A DNA stretch of 54,402 nucleotides from Myxococcales bacterium FL481. Lineage in GTDB: Bacteria > Myxococcota_A > Polyangia > Nannocystales > Nannocystaceae. The notes under the pieces were generated by a model. That model ran no database searches, was not told the DNA's origin, and saw only the letters and a list, made by a program, of their open reading frames with translations. The position numbers and the translations under genes are program-made. Positions 28,817 through 48,500 of the stretch are shown piece after piece (position 1 is the stretch's first letter; each line of letters begins with the position of its first letter). Where the stretch lies: assembly GCA_006508105.1 (NCBI GenBank), contig QKPP01000286.1, forward strand, positions 1-54,402, read 5' to 3'.

Positions 28817-29725
28817 ATGCGACGAGTTCTTGCTGCTGTGGTTGTCGCCACTCCTTTGCTGTTTTCTTCGCTGGCTTGCAATCTGACAAGTCAGTCCCGC
28901 GTGGATTCGATCCACCGAATGAACGAAGGGATCAAACAGCTCAAAAAAGGAAACTACTCTGGCGCGGAGATGGGCCTCAAGGAGGCGATTCAGCTCGATC
29001 CCTCCCACGGACTCGCGCACTCCAATCTTGGCAAGCTCTACCGCAAGCAAGGGAAGTGGGCGGATGCAGCCGCCGCCTACCAGGCCGCCATCGCCAACAT
29101 GACCGAGTCGCCAAACGCCAGCTTCCACTACGAGCTGGGGATTGTGACCGCCGCGCAGGGCGACGCTCCGGGGACGGCTCTGTCGGAGCGCGACTCAAAA
29201 TACCGAGCGGCGATCACTTCTTATCAAGAAGCGCTCAAGCTGAATCCCAAACTCTACAAGGCGCACTACCGAGCCGGCGTCCTGCACGAGAGGCTCGACG
29301 AACCCAAAAAGGCCGACGCTGCTTATCGCTCGGCGATTGGACTGAACGCCAAGTATAGCTCTTCGTTCGTGTCGCTCGGGAACATGTACATCGATTATGG
29401 CTTCGCCAACGTGGCCATGGCGGTGCTCGATACCGGGGTGAAAGTCAACGATACGGACGCCGCGATGTGGAACGGACTCGGGCGTGCGTACCTTTCGCTC
29501 AAGCAGGCTCCTAAAGCCATCGACGCCTTCAAGAAAGCGCACGCGATCGATCCCGACATGCCCGACGTCCTCTTCGGTCTCGGCATGGCGCACGCAGAAC
29601 TGCGCCAGAAGGTCGAAGCCACCAAGAATCTCGAGGCCTTTCTCAAGAAGGCGTCCGCTGGCGTTCCCGAGGACACCCAGAAGGCCGCGCGCGACACACT
29701 CGCGCGGATGCAGGACGTGATCTAA
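28817..29725 (+). CDS. TPR lipoprotein (302 aa)
   Basis: The start ATG follows GAAAGGTCCTCCG. The N-terminus MRRVLAAVVVATPLLFSSLAC ends in a good lipobox (SLAC). The mature protein is almost all TPR: GIKQLKKGNYSGAEMGLKEA, AHSNLGKLYRKQGKWADAAA, KAHYRAGVLHERLDEPKKAD, MWNGLGRAYLSLKQAPKAID. It resembles PilF/NrfG-type assembly lipoproteins in architecture. It lies between the GltG-like gene and the giant TPR gene on the same strand, with its own promoter. It is probably an outer-membrane or periplasmic assembly factor; its partner is not known. Confidence 0.8.
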   Translation: MRRVLAAVVVATPLLFSSLACNLTSQSRVDSIHRMNEGIKQLKKGNYSGAEMGLKEAIQLDPSHGLAHSNLGKLYRKQGKWADAAAAYQAAIANMTESPNASFHYELGIVTAAQGDAPGTALSERDSKYRAAITSYQEALKLNPKLYKAHYRAGVLHERLDEPKKADAAYRSAIGLNAKYSSSFVSLGNMYIDYGFANVAMAVLDTGVKVNDTDAAMWNGLGRAYLSLKQAPKAIDAFKKAHAIDPDMPDVLFGLGMAHAELRQKVEATKNLEAFLKKASAGVPEDTQKAARDTLARMQDVI

Positions 29726-30891
29726 AATCGCGTCCGGTTTGCGGCCGTGGGACCGAGCGCTGCACGGCCAGCGAGTGTTCTGGCATCAGCGTGAGCTGCA
29801 CGAGGGAGCACCGTTTCGTGGCGAGTGCGCCGATGTGGCGGAGGGTCCGTGGGGTTCGGGGTGAGCTCGCCGGCCGCGGCGATGGCCCCGACGGCTCTGC
29901 GGATCGCTTCCTCGCAGCGGAGCCCGGCACGATCTACGCGGTTCATCGCGTCGAGACACCGCGACGGAAAACCCGACAAGGGTGCTGACACGCGTTGTCG
30001 CGTCACGCTGGGGCCGTGCGACGCTCAGACCAACCGGCGGGTGGGCTCCGTGTCAGTCGCACGCGAGACCACCGCGGCTGGCACCACCGGCGAGCGACCG
30101 CGTCGGCCGACGCCCGCGGCCGGTACCGGCACGGGCGGGTGACTGGACCATCGTGCCGAGGACTCACGAAGGCGCACGCGATCTGTGTTGGAGGCAGCCG
30201 CAAGCCGAGAAATTGGGCCAACGCGACGGCTGACCGCCATGGCAAAGACTCGCGCTCAGCCGGAGGACCGCTCGGCGCCGCGGTGGATGAGGTCGTTCAG
30301 GTTGAGTTGCACGACTGAGTGAACCCGTACGGTTGGTCGCCGCGTCGCGCCGTGCCGCGCCGCTCGGTGAGCCACCGGCTCGAAGGCCAGATCCATCATG
30401 TGCAAGAGAGCGGATCGCGTGGGCACAGCGGCTCGGTGCTGCGGCAGCGCAGATCGCCCGCGGTGCCTTCTCGGGAGCGGCCGGCGTAGGCCGGTAAAGG
30501 CATGGTCGATTCCGCTCGAGTGGTGCAAACTCCTCGTCAGCGCGTCGGGCCCGAGAAGATGGCCTGGCGCTCCGGAGAGTCGCCGGGTCCTCCGGCGCGG
30601 TCGCACTAGGGCTGAAACGTCACGCGGGCCAGTGCCGAGTCGCGATCGATGGGGTGTTCGTCGTGGCACATCGCGCCGAGCAACGGCCCCGCCAAGTCCG
30701 TCTTCATCTCGTGCGGTCCGGCGTCGAGCCAGTGATGAACGCAGCACACGCGGCTCGCGGGGCGAGACGGCCAGACGGCGAAATCGGGCCTTCGTTGGTC
30801 GGCGACTACATTTACGGAGCCGAGTTTCGCGTGCTATATCCGACCGGCCAATTCTCGCGCGTACGCCCGCAATCTCGGCAATAGAGGCCAG
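29726..30891 (+). other. 1.17-kb gene-free region upstream of the giant TPR gene
   Basis: No believable coding frame on either strand; a 240-codon minus frame overlapping the giant gene's start is Arg-rich and looks like an antisense shadow. A 7-bp hairpin (GGCCGTG/CACGGCC, 29741-29767) lies just after the lipoprotein stop without a T-run. The right end holds the promoter at 30811-30840. The rest shows nothing I can name. Confidence 0.5.
30811..30840 (+). promoter_or_regulatory. Probable promoter of the giant TPR gene
   Basis: TTTACG, 18-base spacer, TATATC (each 4 of 6), about 52 bases upstream of the start codon; AGAGG precedes the ATG. Confidence 0.45.
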
Positions 30892-42543
<11,652 letters not shown>

Positions 42544-42622
42544 TCCGGTGGCGCGCTAGGGGTTCGCTTCGGATGGGGCGAGCTCGCAGCCGGGTGGTGC
42601 CGTTCACCCACTTCCGAGGTGG

Positions 42623-43006
42623 CTACGCGGCAGAGGCGTCCGCCATCAGCTTGCCCACTCGTCGCCCAAGTTCGCGGGGCGAGACCGGCTTGGCGAGGTA
42701 GTCGTCGCATCCGGCCTCGAGAGCCCGCTCTCGATCGCCTCGCATCGCGTGCGCGGTGAGGGCTAAGATCGGGAGGGCGGCGACCCTCGCGTCATTGTCT
42801 TCTCGGATCCGGCGAGCGACGGTCCATCCGTCGATCTTCGGTAGTGAGAGGTCCAAGACCACTAGATCGGGTCGTTGCTCGTGAACCATTGCGAGACCCA
42901 TCTCACCGTCGCAGGCGACGAGGACCTCGTGACCGTAGTGTCTCAGGGTGGCCTTGAACAGCTCTCGGTTGTGGTGGTTGTCTTCGACGAGCAGAATTTG
43001 CGCCAT
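42623..43006 (-). CDS. Single-domain response regulator (CheY/DivK-like)
   Basis: A 127-residue receiver domain with no output domain. Acidic pocket residues are in ILLVEDN, the phospho-acceptor is Asp52 (VVLDLSLPKIDGW), the conserved Thr is in LALTAHA and the Lys is in DDYLAKPV. The ATG is chosen because AGGGA lies just upstream; an in-frame GTG five codons earlier overlaps the kinase stop. It is the last gene of the sensory operon and is the likely phosphoryl acceptor of the kinase encoded just upstream. Its target would be another protein, since it has no DNA-binding domain. Confidence 0.9.
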   Translation of the reverse strand: MAQILLVEDNHHNRELFKATLRHYGHEVLVACDGEMGLAMVHEQRPDLVVLDLSLPKIDGWTVARRIREDNDARVAALPILALTAHAMRGDRERALEAGCDDYLAKPVSPRELGRRVGKLMADASAA

Positions 43007-43017
43007 GGGACGTTCCC

Positions 43018-45108
43018 TCACGATGCGAGTGATGTCTCGCGGTTGGCATCCGAGCCCAGACTGAAGCGTGACTCGGCGGATGCTTGCGATTGTTGCGGAG
43101 GACGAGCCGGCAGTTCGAGGACGAACACGCTCCCGCGTCCGAGTTGGCTGGTGACGCTGAGGGTGCCTCCCAGGGCTTGCGCGAGGCGGCGGCTGATGTG
43201 GAGGCCCAGGCCCACGCCGTCGTGCTCGCGCGTTGTACTTCCGTCCGCCTGACGAAATGGCTCAAAGATCGCGTCGATGTCCTCGGGGGCGATTCCGATG
43301 CCCGAATCGACGATCTCGATGCGTGCGCCCCCGTCCGGCAGCGAAGTCAGACAGACGGTGACCTCACCCGTGGGGGTGAATTTGATGGCGTTGTTCAAGA
43401 GATTGGTGACAATCTGGTACACGCGCTCCGCGTCCGTGCGGAGCCGGTGACCGGGTCCAACGAGGACGGGGACGTAGGGACGGTCGCGGCACAAAGGGGT
43501 GGCTAGCGACACGGCCTCGCGAAGCACATCCTTGAGCTCACACAGTTCGACATGTAGTGGCAAATGGCCAGCTTGGGCACGGCTGAGGTCCAAGACCTGA
43601 TTGACGAGCTCGAGCAGGTGGCGGCTGGCCTGTTCAATCCCGGCGAGGGCTGTGGATTGGTCGGGGGTGATGGCGCCGTACATGCCGTCCGCCATCAGCT
43701 CGGCGTAGCAGGTGATCGCGTTGAGCGGGGTCCGCAGCTCGTGCGAGACGTTGGCGACGAACTCTTGTCTGAGCTGGTCGACGACTTCGAGTTGGTCGTG
43801 TTGGGTCATGAGCTCAGCGTTTCGCAACTCCAAGGCGGCTGTGAGCTTGCGCGACTCGGCGTAGGAGCGGCGTCCGGCCAAGGCGATGGCCAGCGGCCCT
43901 GCGGCGTCGCGGAAGAACTCGAGGTCCGCTTGCACGAAGCGATTGGGGGCCGCGAGGACGACGTAGCTCGGTGAGCGGCGACCGAACACCAGCGGAATCT
44001 GAGCGATCCCGGACAAGGGGATCTGTCGCTTCGCGTAGCTCAGCCAAGGATGCGTACGCATGAGTGGCGGGGCGGTGGAGGGCCCCTGGCGTGCCGCTTC
44101 TGCGGGGACCAAAGTCCACGCTAGTTTGTTGGCGTCGACCTGGTCGAGCGGCACGCGAAGACCCTCGGCTGCGAGACAGCGCCACGCGCCCTCGTCTTCT
44201 TGGTCAAGCAACAGGCCGAGCACAGCGTCCGTTTCGCGCATGATTGCCTCGAGCACGGGGGTGAGCGTCGGATCGCCGTCGAGCGGAGCAACGAGTCGAG
44301 AGGCCAGCCGGCTCATGCGGGCGATTCGCTCGTCTTGCAACGTGACGTCACGGAGCAGGCCAGCGTTGCGATCGTGCACGCGCTCGACTTGTTCACGGGT
44401 GTACTCGCGGATGTCTTGGATCTGGTGGCCGACCCAGGCGAATTCATCGCTCCCCGCGAGTCGCTGAGCCCGTTCATGGGCGCGGCCGAAGTGCCCGGTG
44501 GCCACGTCGATGGCGATGTCGGCGAGATTGATCAGCCGTCGTCGCACCCACCACGCGCTGCCGACCGCGAAAGCAAGCGTACCGAGCCAGATGCTGAGAA
44601 AAAGCGGCTCAAGCGGTGGTCGCGCGAGCCCGGGGTCGACCCAGGGACCGGTTTCCACGACGCCGACTTCGACCTGTCCGAGCGCCTGGCCAGCCCCCGA
44701 GATCTGCTGCAATGGCCAGTCTCCAAACACGAGCATGTCCGCGCTGGTGCTGTGGTGCTCCACGGTCGCATGAGCCAACGTGGCCGAGTTGTCGCGGAGG
44801 CCCACGGTGAGCGGGGGCCGACTTTGGAAGTTGAGGACCGCGTATCGCAGCGAAGGGTCGGACGCGATCGCAGCCTCTGCCACGTCGCGGGCGAGCTCGT
44901 CGTCGTCCAACGCGAATGCCAAACGAACCGAGGTTGCGAGGCGTCGCGCGACGGCCAAAGCGTGGTGTCGCTCCGCGGCCGTGATGGTCTGAATGACCCG
45001 TTGTTGGTAGCTGCGGTGCTGCGCCCAGACCACGGCCGAGATCACGGCGACTGCGGCCACGATCCAGACCAACGTCAGATGAACCGGAGCGCGGGGCGAA
45101 GTCATCAC
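43018..45108 (-). CDS. Membrane sensor histidine kinase (HAMP-GAF-HisKA-HATPase)
   Basis: A 696-residue kinase. Membrane helices lie at about 9-29 and 167-189, bracketing a periplasmic sensor of about 135 residues. A HAMP-like linker (about 190-240) and a GAF-like domain (about 270-420) follow. HisKA carries the phospho-accepting His456 in FVANVSHELRTPLNAITCY. The ATPase domain shows NLLNNAIKF (N box), VDSGIGIAPEDIDAIFEPF (G1) and GVGLGLHISRRLAQALGG (G2). The start overlaps the stop of the upstream ligand-binding-like gene by four bases, and the response regulator follows directly. The arrangement predicts a periplasmic binding protein passing a signal to the kinase. Confidence 0.94.
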   Translation of the reverse strand: MMTSPRAPVHLTLVWIVAAVAVISAVVWAQHRSYQQRVIQTITAAERHHALAVARRLATSVRLAFALDDDELARDVAEAAIASDPSLRYAVLNFQSRPPLTVGLRDNSATLAHATVEHHSTSADMLVFGDWPLQQISGAGQALGQVEVGVVETGPWVDPGLARPPLEPLFLSIWLGTLAFAVGSAWWVRRRLINLADIAIDVATGHFGRAHERAQRLAGSDEFAWVGHQIQDIREYTREQVERVHDRNAGLLRDVTLQDERIARMSRLASRLVAPLDGDPTLTPVLEAIMRETDAVLGLLLDQEDEGAWRCLAAEGLRVPLDQVDANKLAWTLVPAEAARQGPSTAPPLMRTHPWLSYAKRQIPLSGIAQIPLVFGRRSPSYVVLAAPNRFVQADLEFFRDAAGPLAIALAGRRSYAESRKLTAALELRNAELMTQHDQLEVVDQLRQEFVANVSHELRTPLNAITCYAELMADGMYGAITPDQSTALAGIEQASRHLLELVNQVLDLSRAQAGHLPLHVELCELKDVLREAVSLATPLCRDRPYVPVLVGPGHRLRTDAERVYQIVTNLLNNAIKFTPTGEVTVCLTSLPDGGARIEIVDSGIGIAPEDIDAIFEPFRQADGSTTREHDGVGLGLHISRRLAQALGGTLSVTSQLGRGSVFVLELPARPPQQSQASAESRFSLGSDANRETSLAS

Positions 45109-45869
45109 TGGACTCGTCTACACGGAAGTGCGTGGCGGACTCGCTTGCCACGCGGGCGTCGAAGCTGACGCGTGACCCACCGACTGGTGGCGAGCGTCAA
45201 CGCGTCGAGGTCGGGCGCCACCCAATGACCGATGCCGAAGCGGCGAAAACCGGCGGCGTCGCTGCCGAGCTGGAATTCCGGCAGACGCGTCATGGCGCCG
45301 AGGTAGCTGAGCCAGGTGGGAACGGCAAGCGCCGGATCGCTGCGAAGCCAGACGGTCGTTGGCGTCGTCAGGCCACCCGACTGAAGTCGCCGCTGCAACT
45401 GCTGCGCTGTGCCCTGCCACAGCGGCGCTTGGAGTCTTTGCGCCAAGACAACGGCCCCGTCGTCGCTTGGGCTCGCCAAAACCAGCCAGCCTACGCCGTC
45501 GCGCCCCTGTAAAGCCGCGGCCGTGCAGACTGGGTCCATTCGTGCCGAAATCAGCAGATGGCTAGTCGGTGCCGCGATCGGCTCGTCCCACAGTAGCAGG
45601 GATGCTCGTGGAGTGTCGGGCCATCGCGCAGCGGCCTCTCGCTCACTCGGGTCGCCGATGGCCACGACGACCCGTGGCGCCTGGCTCGACTCCCAGCGTT
45701 GCCCCGAGGACAAGACCACGGCGCGGCCCGGCAAGCGATCGGCGAGTGCGTCGGCGGCGGACTGGTGAGCGACGATGGTCGGGTCGGCTACGACAGCGAC
45801 CGTGTCCCCACCCTCCCGGCCGACCACCAATAGCCACAGGGCAACCAAGGGTCCCACGAGTTGGTTCAT
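45105..45869 (-). CDS. Periplasmic ABC-type substrate-binding-like protein of a sensory operon
   Basis: A 254-residue protein with a short hydrophobic N-terminus (MNQLVGPLVALWLLVVGREG). The alternating strand/helix pattern (TVAVVADPTIVAHQ, RVVVAIGDPSEREAAARW, VGWLVLASPSDDGAVVLAQR, TVWLRSDPALAVPTWLSYLG) resembles the substrate-binding proteins of the TrpX/ABC_sub_bind type. These are often paired with kinases rather than permeases. No transporter genes lie nearby. Its stop overlaps the kinase start, so it is very probably the kinase's ligand sensor. The ligand is unknown. Confidence 0.65.
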   Translation of the reverse strand: MNQLVGPLVALWLLVVGREGGDTVAVVADPTIVAHQSAADALADRLPGRAVVLSSGQRWESSQAPRVVVAIGDPSEREAAARWPDTPRASLLLWDEPIAAPTSHLLISARMDPVCTAAALQGRDGVGWLVLASPSDDGAVVLAQRLQAPLWQGTAQQLQRRLQSGGLTTPTTVWLRSDPALAVPTWLSYLGAMTRLPEFQLGSDAAGFRRFGIGHWVAPDLDALTLATSRWVTRQLRRPRGKRVRHALPCRRVQ

Positions 45870-45875
45870 CGGTCA

Positions 45876-45914
45876 CGGCGGCGCGCTCTTGAACGCCGCT
45901 TGAGGGCGCCGCCG
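45876..45914 (-). promoter_or_regulatory. 9-bp inverted repeat immediately upstream of the binding-protein start
   Basis: CGGCGGCGC and GCGCCGCCG are separated by 21 bases. On the minus strand the hairpin lies between the small membrane-protein stop and the next start codon, only seven bases before it. It could lower translation of the downstream gene or act as a partial terminator. Confidence 0.4.
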
Positions 45915-45941
45915 AGGAACTTGGAGAGAACTGTTTTCGTC

Positions 45942-46349
45942 CTACTTCAAGACCAGTTCGTACTCTACCTGGACCGTTTCGAGCTTCGGCGCGATCAGAT
46001 CGTAGGGCCACTCGATGAGCTCCGCATACGCGACACCGAACTGGATCACCTGTTCGCTGTCGACCTCGATCCAAGTCTCCATCTCCGGATCGGTCAGTCC
46101 CAGCCGGTACAGCTCGGTGTGCATCTCTCGGCGCAGCGTTTCGATGTGATCGGGCGAGGCCAAGTAGCGTTTCTTGGACCCGGCGAAGGTCGAGGATGTC
46201 TCGTCCAAAACCCGCCTCGCTTCGCTCTTGCGCAGTTGGACAGGCAGGTATTGGTAGGTGAGATAGGCGACGATGGCCGCCGCCACTGCGAGCGAAACGC
46301 TGACCGGATTGATCTTGCGCGGTCGTTTGTACTTGACGGTTTTGACCAT
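45942..46349 (-). CDS. Small single-pass membrane protein of the sensory operon
   Basis: A 135-residue protein with a basic start (MVKTVKYKRPRKINPVSV), one membrane helix (about 17-37, SLAVAAAIVAYLTYQYLP) and a periplasmic part of about 95 residues rich in charged residues (SKKRYLASPDHIETLRREMH, TWIEVDSEQVIQFGVAYAEL). I do not recognise the family. It precedes the binding-protein gene by 72 bp on the same strand. A TATGAT box upstream (minus strand) may be the -10 of the operon. The reading frame extends further upstream but that part is Pro/Gly-rich and non-protein-like. Confidence 0.7.
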   Translation of the reverse strand: MVKTVKYKRPRKINPVSVSLAVAAAIVAYLTYQYLPVQLRKSEARRVLDETSSTFAGSKKRYLASPDHIETLRREMHTELYRLGLTDPEMETWIEVDSEQVIQFGVAYAELIEWPYDLIAPKLETVQVEYELVLK

Positions 46350-46730
46350 TCGATCGGTCGACGGGCAACCCTCGAGTGGATCATAGCGCAGCCCGGTCGG
46401 ACCAGCCGCCGCCCCAAGATGGGGCCGATCGGGTTGCACGAGAGCAATTGGTGGGCGGGGCCCGACGCCGAACACCAGCTCGCTGCCCCGTGGCCCGACC
46501 GTAGCAAATGGGCTTGTCAGTCAGCGCGGCCGGCTCCGAGGAGGATGAGCAGTGGCGAGCCGCGCGGCCGCGAGGGCGCTTGTCGCCACGCCACGCGACG
46601 CGAACTCAGGTGGATGTCGTAGGCCGTTGGCCCCCAATGGGCCGGCCGCGTCGAACCTGCGGCGCGACGGCGTGCTCAGCTTGCGGTCAGCGATGAGGTG
46701 CGAGCGCCGGTTCGCCACGTGGAGGGTCAC
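46350..46730. other. 380-bp divergent region between the sensory operon and the methyltransferase-like gene
   Basis: It contains a TATGAT box for the leftward operon (minus strand, near 46380-46385) and a GGAGGG Shine-Dalgarno for the rightward gene. No gene or repeat was found. Confidence 0.45.
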
Positions 46731-47993
46731 ATGGTGGGTCGGCAGGTATATGATGGCGGCTCGGAGATGGACGAGCTGTCGGCATATGTGGCTCTGATCA
46801 GTTTCGCGCGCGGAAGAGACGTCGTGGTTCACGGTGCGCGACGAGCCGAGGGGTTGCTCATGCTCGCGCGCCAAGCCGCGGGCCTACGCGAGGTCGGCGA
46901 AGGACGCGATGTGGCCGACGACACGGCGCTGCGCTGGCACGAGATCGAGTCCGAGTCGGTTGATGTGGTCTGCTCCGTCGAGACGTTTCACAGTTTGGGT
47001 GCCGCAGCCCGCGGAGAGGTGCTGCGCGAGGTCAGCCGCGTACTTCGTCCGACGGGCGTGTTCGCGGCCTGGCTGCCGAGTGCAGGTTCGTCAGCCGCGG
47101 GGCTCGACTACTGGCGCCTCGAGCACGAGCTCAACTCTGGGTTCGAGTTCGTGCGCATGGTCGCTCAGATGCCGTGGGCGGGATCGTGTTTTGCTCCAGT
47201 TCTCGACAGCGGCTCGCTTCCCGACGTGACCCTCTCGCTTGACGAGCGGCTTTGTCCGGGCCCCGTCGATGCCTCGGCCTACCTTGCCTTCGCCAGCAAC
47301 GTCGACGAACTGCGGGAACTGGACTCACGATGCTTGTTGATCGCCGCGCCGCCGTTCTCGGCTGGGACGCCGCGTGCCGTGGGACCGAGTCCCGGCTCGT
47401 CGACCCGTTCCGAACCGACCGCGCAACCCTGTCCCCGATGTGACGCGCTCGACGGTGAATTGAGCCACGCCTGCATGCAGCTCGACGAGGTGAGGCTCGA
47501 GCGCCAGGATCTGCGAGGCGAGCTGGACGGGCTGTCGGCGCGTCGCTCCGACGACCTCACCGAGATCGCTCGGCTGCGCGACGAGGTGACCCGGTGGCAG
47601 CGAGCGGCGACGGATGCGGTGGAGAGCTTGCAGGCGGTGCAACGGGAGCTCGACACTCGCGCCGGCCAGGTCGGTGAACTGGAAGTTCGGATCGAGCGGC
47701 TGCGACGTGCGATCGGGCAGGTGCGACCCAGCGAGGAGTTCCAAGCTCGTGCGTTGCGTCGGGGTTTCGGCGCGCCGTGGGAGCGGGCCGAGCTCGAGGC
47801 CAAGACCCGCAGCGAGGAGCAGGTGGTGATGCTCGCGCAACTCGAGCAGCTCGAGACCCGGCTGCGGGCGAGTTCGGGCGAGGCTGCAGCCCGGCTCGCC
47901 CGCCCCTCCGCAGGCGCGCCCGGTGGGAGGGACCGGGCCGCGTTGGCGAACGCCGGTCATGGGCAGCCCGCTGACGCGGATGCCCACTGTTGA
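46731..47993 (+). CDS. SAM-methyltransferase-like domain fused to a coiled coil
   Basis: A 420-residue protein; the ATG is preceded by GGAGGG. Residues about 25-200 look like a class I methyltransferase: SVDVVCSVETFHSLGAAARG fits motif IV, and VSRVLRPTGVFAAWLPS fits the following strand. The expected Gly-rich SAM loop is replaced by VVVHGARRAEGLL, so activity is doubtful. A CPRC...C patch lies near residues 237-254. A long coiled coil follows (about 255-345: VRLERQDLRGELDGLSARRS, EVTRWQRAATDAVESLQAVQ). It may be a regulator or scaffold built on a methyltransferase fold. Confidence 0.65.
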   Translation: MVGRQVYDGGSEMDELSAYVALISFARGRDVVVHGARRAEGLLMLARQAAGLREVGEGRDVADDTALRWHEIESESVDVVCSVETFHSLGAAARGEVLREVSRVLRPTGVFAAWLPSAGSSAAGLDYWRLEHELNSGFEFVRMVAQMPWAGSCFAPVLDSGSLPDVTLSLDERLCPGPVDASAYLAFASNVDELRELDSRCLLIAAPPFSAGTPRAVGPSPGSSTRSEPTAQPCPRCDALDGELSHACMQLDEVRLERQDLRGELDGLSARRSDDLTEIARLRDEVTRWQRAATDAVESLQAVQRELDTRAGQVGELEVRIERLRRAIGQVRPSEEFQARALRRGFGAPWERAELEAKTRSEEQVVMLAQLEQLETRLRASSGEAAARLARPSAGAPGGRDRAALANAGHGQPADADAHC

Positions 47994-48085
47994 TGTGGAG
48001 CCGCGAAGGCCTGGGGTGCTTCTCGTCGACCGGCCACGGGTGAAACGCGCCGTCTGCGGACGGGGGAACTCCGCGCGGCTCGATC

Positions 48086-48114
48086 TTGACGTTTGGCGGA
48101 CCCGCGACTAGCTT
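48086..48114 (+). promoter_or_regulatory. Promoter of tRNA-Leu(CAG)
   Basis: TTGACG (5 of 6), 17-base spacer, TAGCTT (3 of 6); the tRNA 5' end begins 13 bases after the -10 box. Confidence 0.6.
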
Positions 48115-48126
48115 GCACGTCCTTCA

Positions 48127-48210
48127 GCGAGGGTGGCGGAACTGGTAGACGCGCACGGTTCAGGTCCGTGTGGCTGCAAAGCCGTGGGGGTTCAAGTCCC
48201 TTTCCTCGCA
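48127..48210 (+). tRNA. tRNA-Leu(CAG)
   Basis: An 84-base class II tRNA. The acceptor GCGAGGG pairs with TCCTCGC (one G.T). The D arm is GCGGAACTGGTAGACGC. The anticodon stem CACGG/CCGTG encloses TTCAGGT with anticodon CAG at 48161-48163. A long variable arm follows, and the T arm has GGGTTCAAGTCCC. CCA is not encoded (ACA follows). Confidence 0.97.
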
Positions 48211-48211
48211 C

Positions 48212-48238
48212 AACCCCGCGCAAGCGGGGTTTTTTTTT
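48212..48238 (+). terminator. Strong intrinsic terminator of tRNA-Leu(CAG)
   Basis: AACCCCGC-GCAA-GCGGGGTT: an 8-bp perfect stem with a GNRA tetraloop, followed by a run of T to 48238. Confidence 0.95.
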
Positions 48239-48253
48239 GGTCTTTAGGCTTGG

Positions 48254-48463
48254 CTAGACTTCCTCGAGCGACTCCACCTTCAGGGCCGGGCCGCTCATGT
48301 GGATGCCAAATCCGCCTTGGTCAACCGTGCCGCGAACGCGGACGCGTTGACCGGGCGTACCTTGGCCGCCCTCGAGGCGATACACGTCGCCTTCGTCCGT
48401 GACCAGCTCGAGAAAGCCGCCTTCGAGGTCGTTGTGGCGCAAAGTCCCGGAAAATGTCGGCAT
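48254..48463 (-). CDS. Small beta-rich (OB-fold-like) protein
   Basis: A 69-residue protein: MPTFSGTLRHNDLEGGFLEL, VTDEGDVYRLEGG, RVRVRGTVDQGGFGIHMSGP, ALKVESLEEV. The pattern of short strands with Gly turns is like small OB-fold domains; I recall DUF-type relatives in myxobacteria. No signal peptide. A TACAAT box lies only six bases before the ATG on the minus strand, so the mRNA may be leaderless. It diverges from the HEAT-cyclophilin gene. Function unknown. Confidence 0.6.
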   Translation of the reverse strand: MPTFSGTLRHNDLEGGFLELVTDEGDVYRLEGGQGTPGQRVRVRGTVDQGGFGIHMSGPALKVESLEEV

Positions 48464-48500
48464 CGTGAGATTGTACTTGGCCCGCCGGAGCGCGCTAGTT

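Noticed and set aside
48212-48238. Terminator serving the small minus-strand gene as well
   Set aside because: On the minus strand the hairpin is not followed by a T-run; it only fits the tRNA direction.
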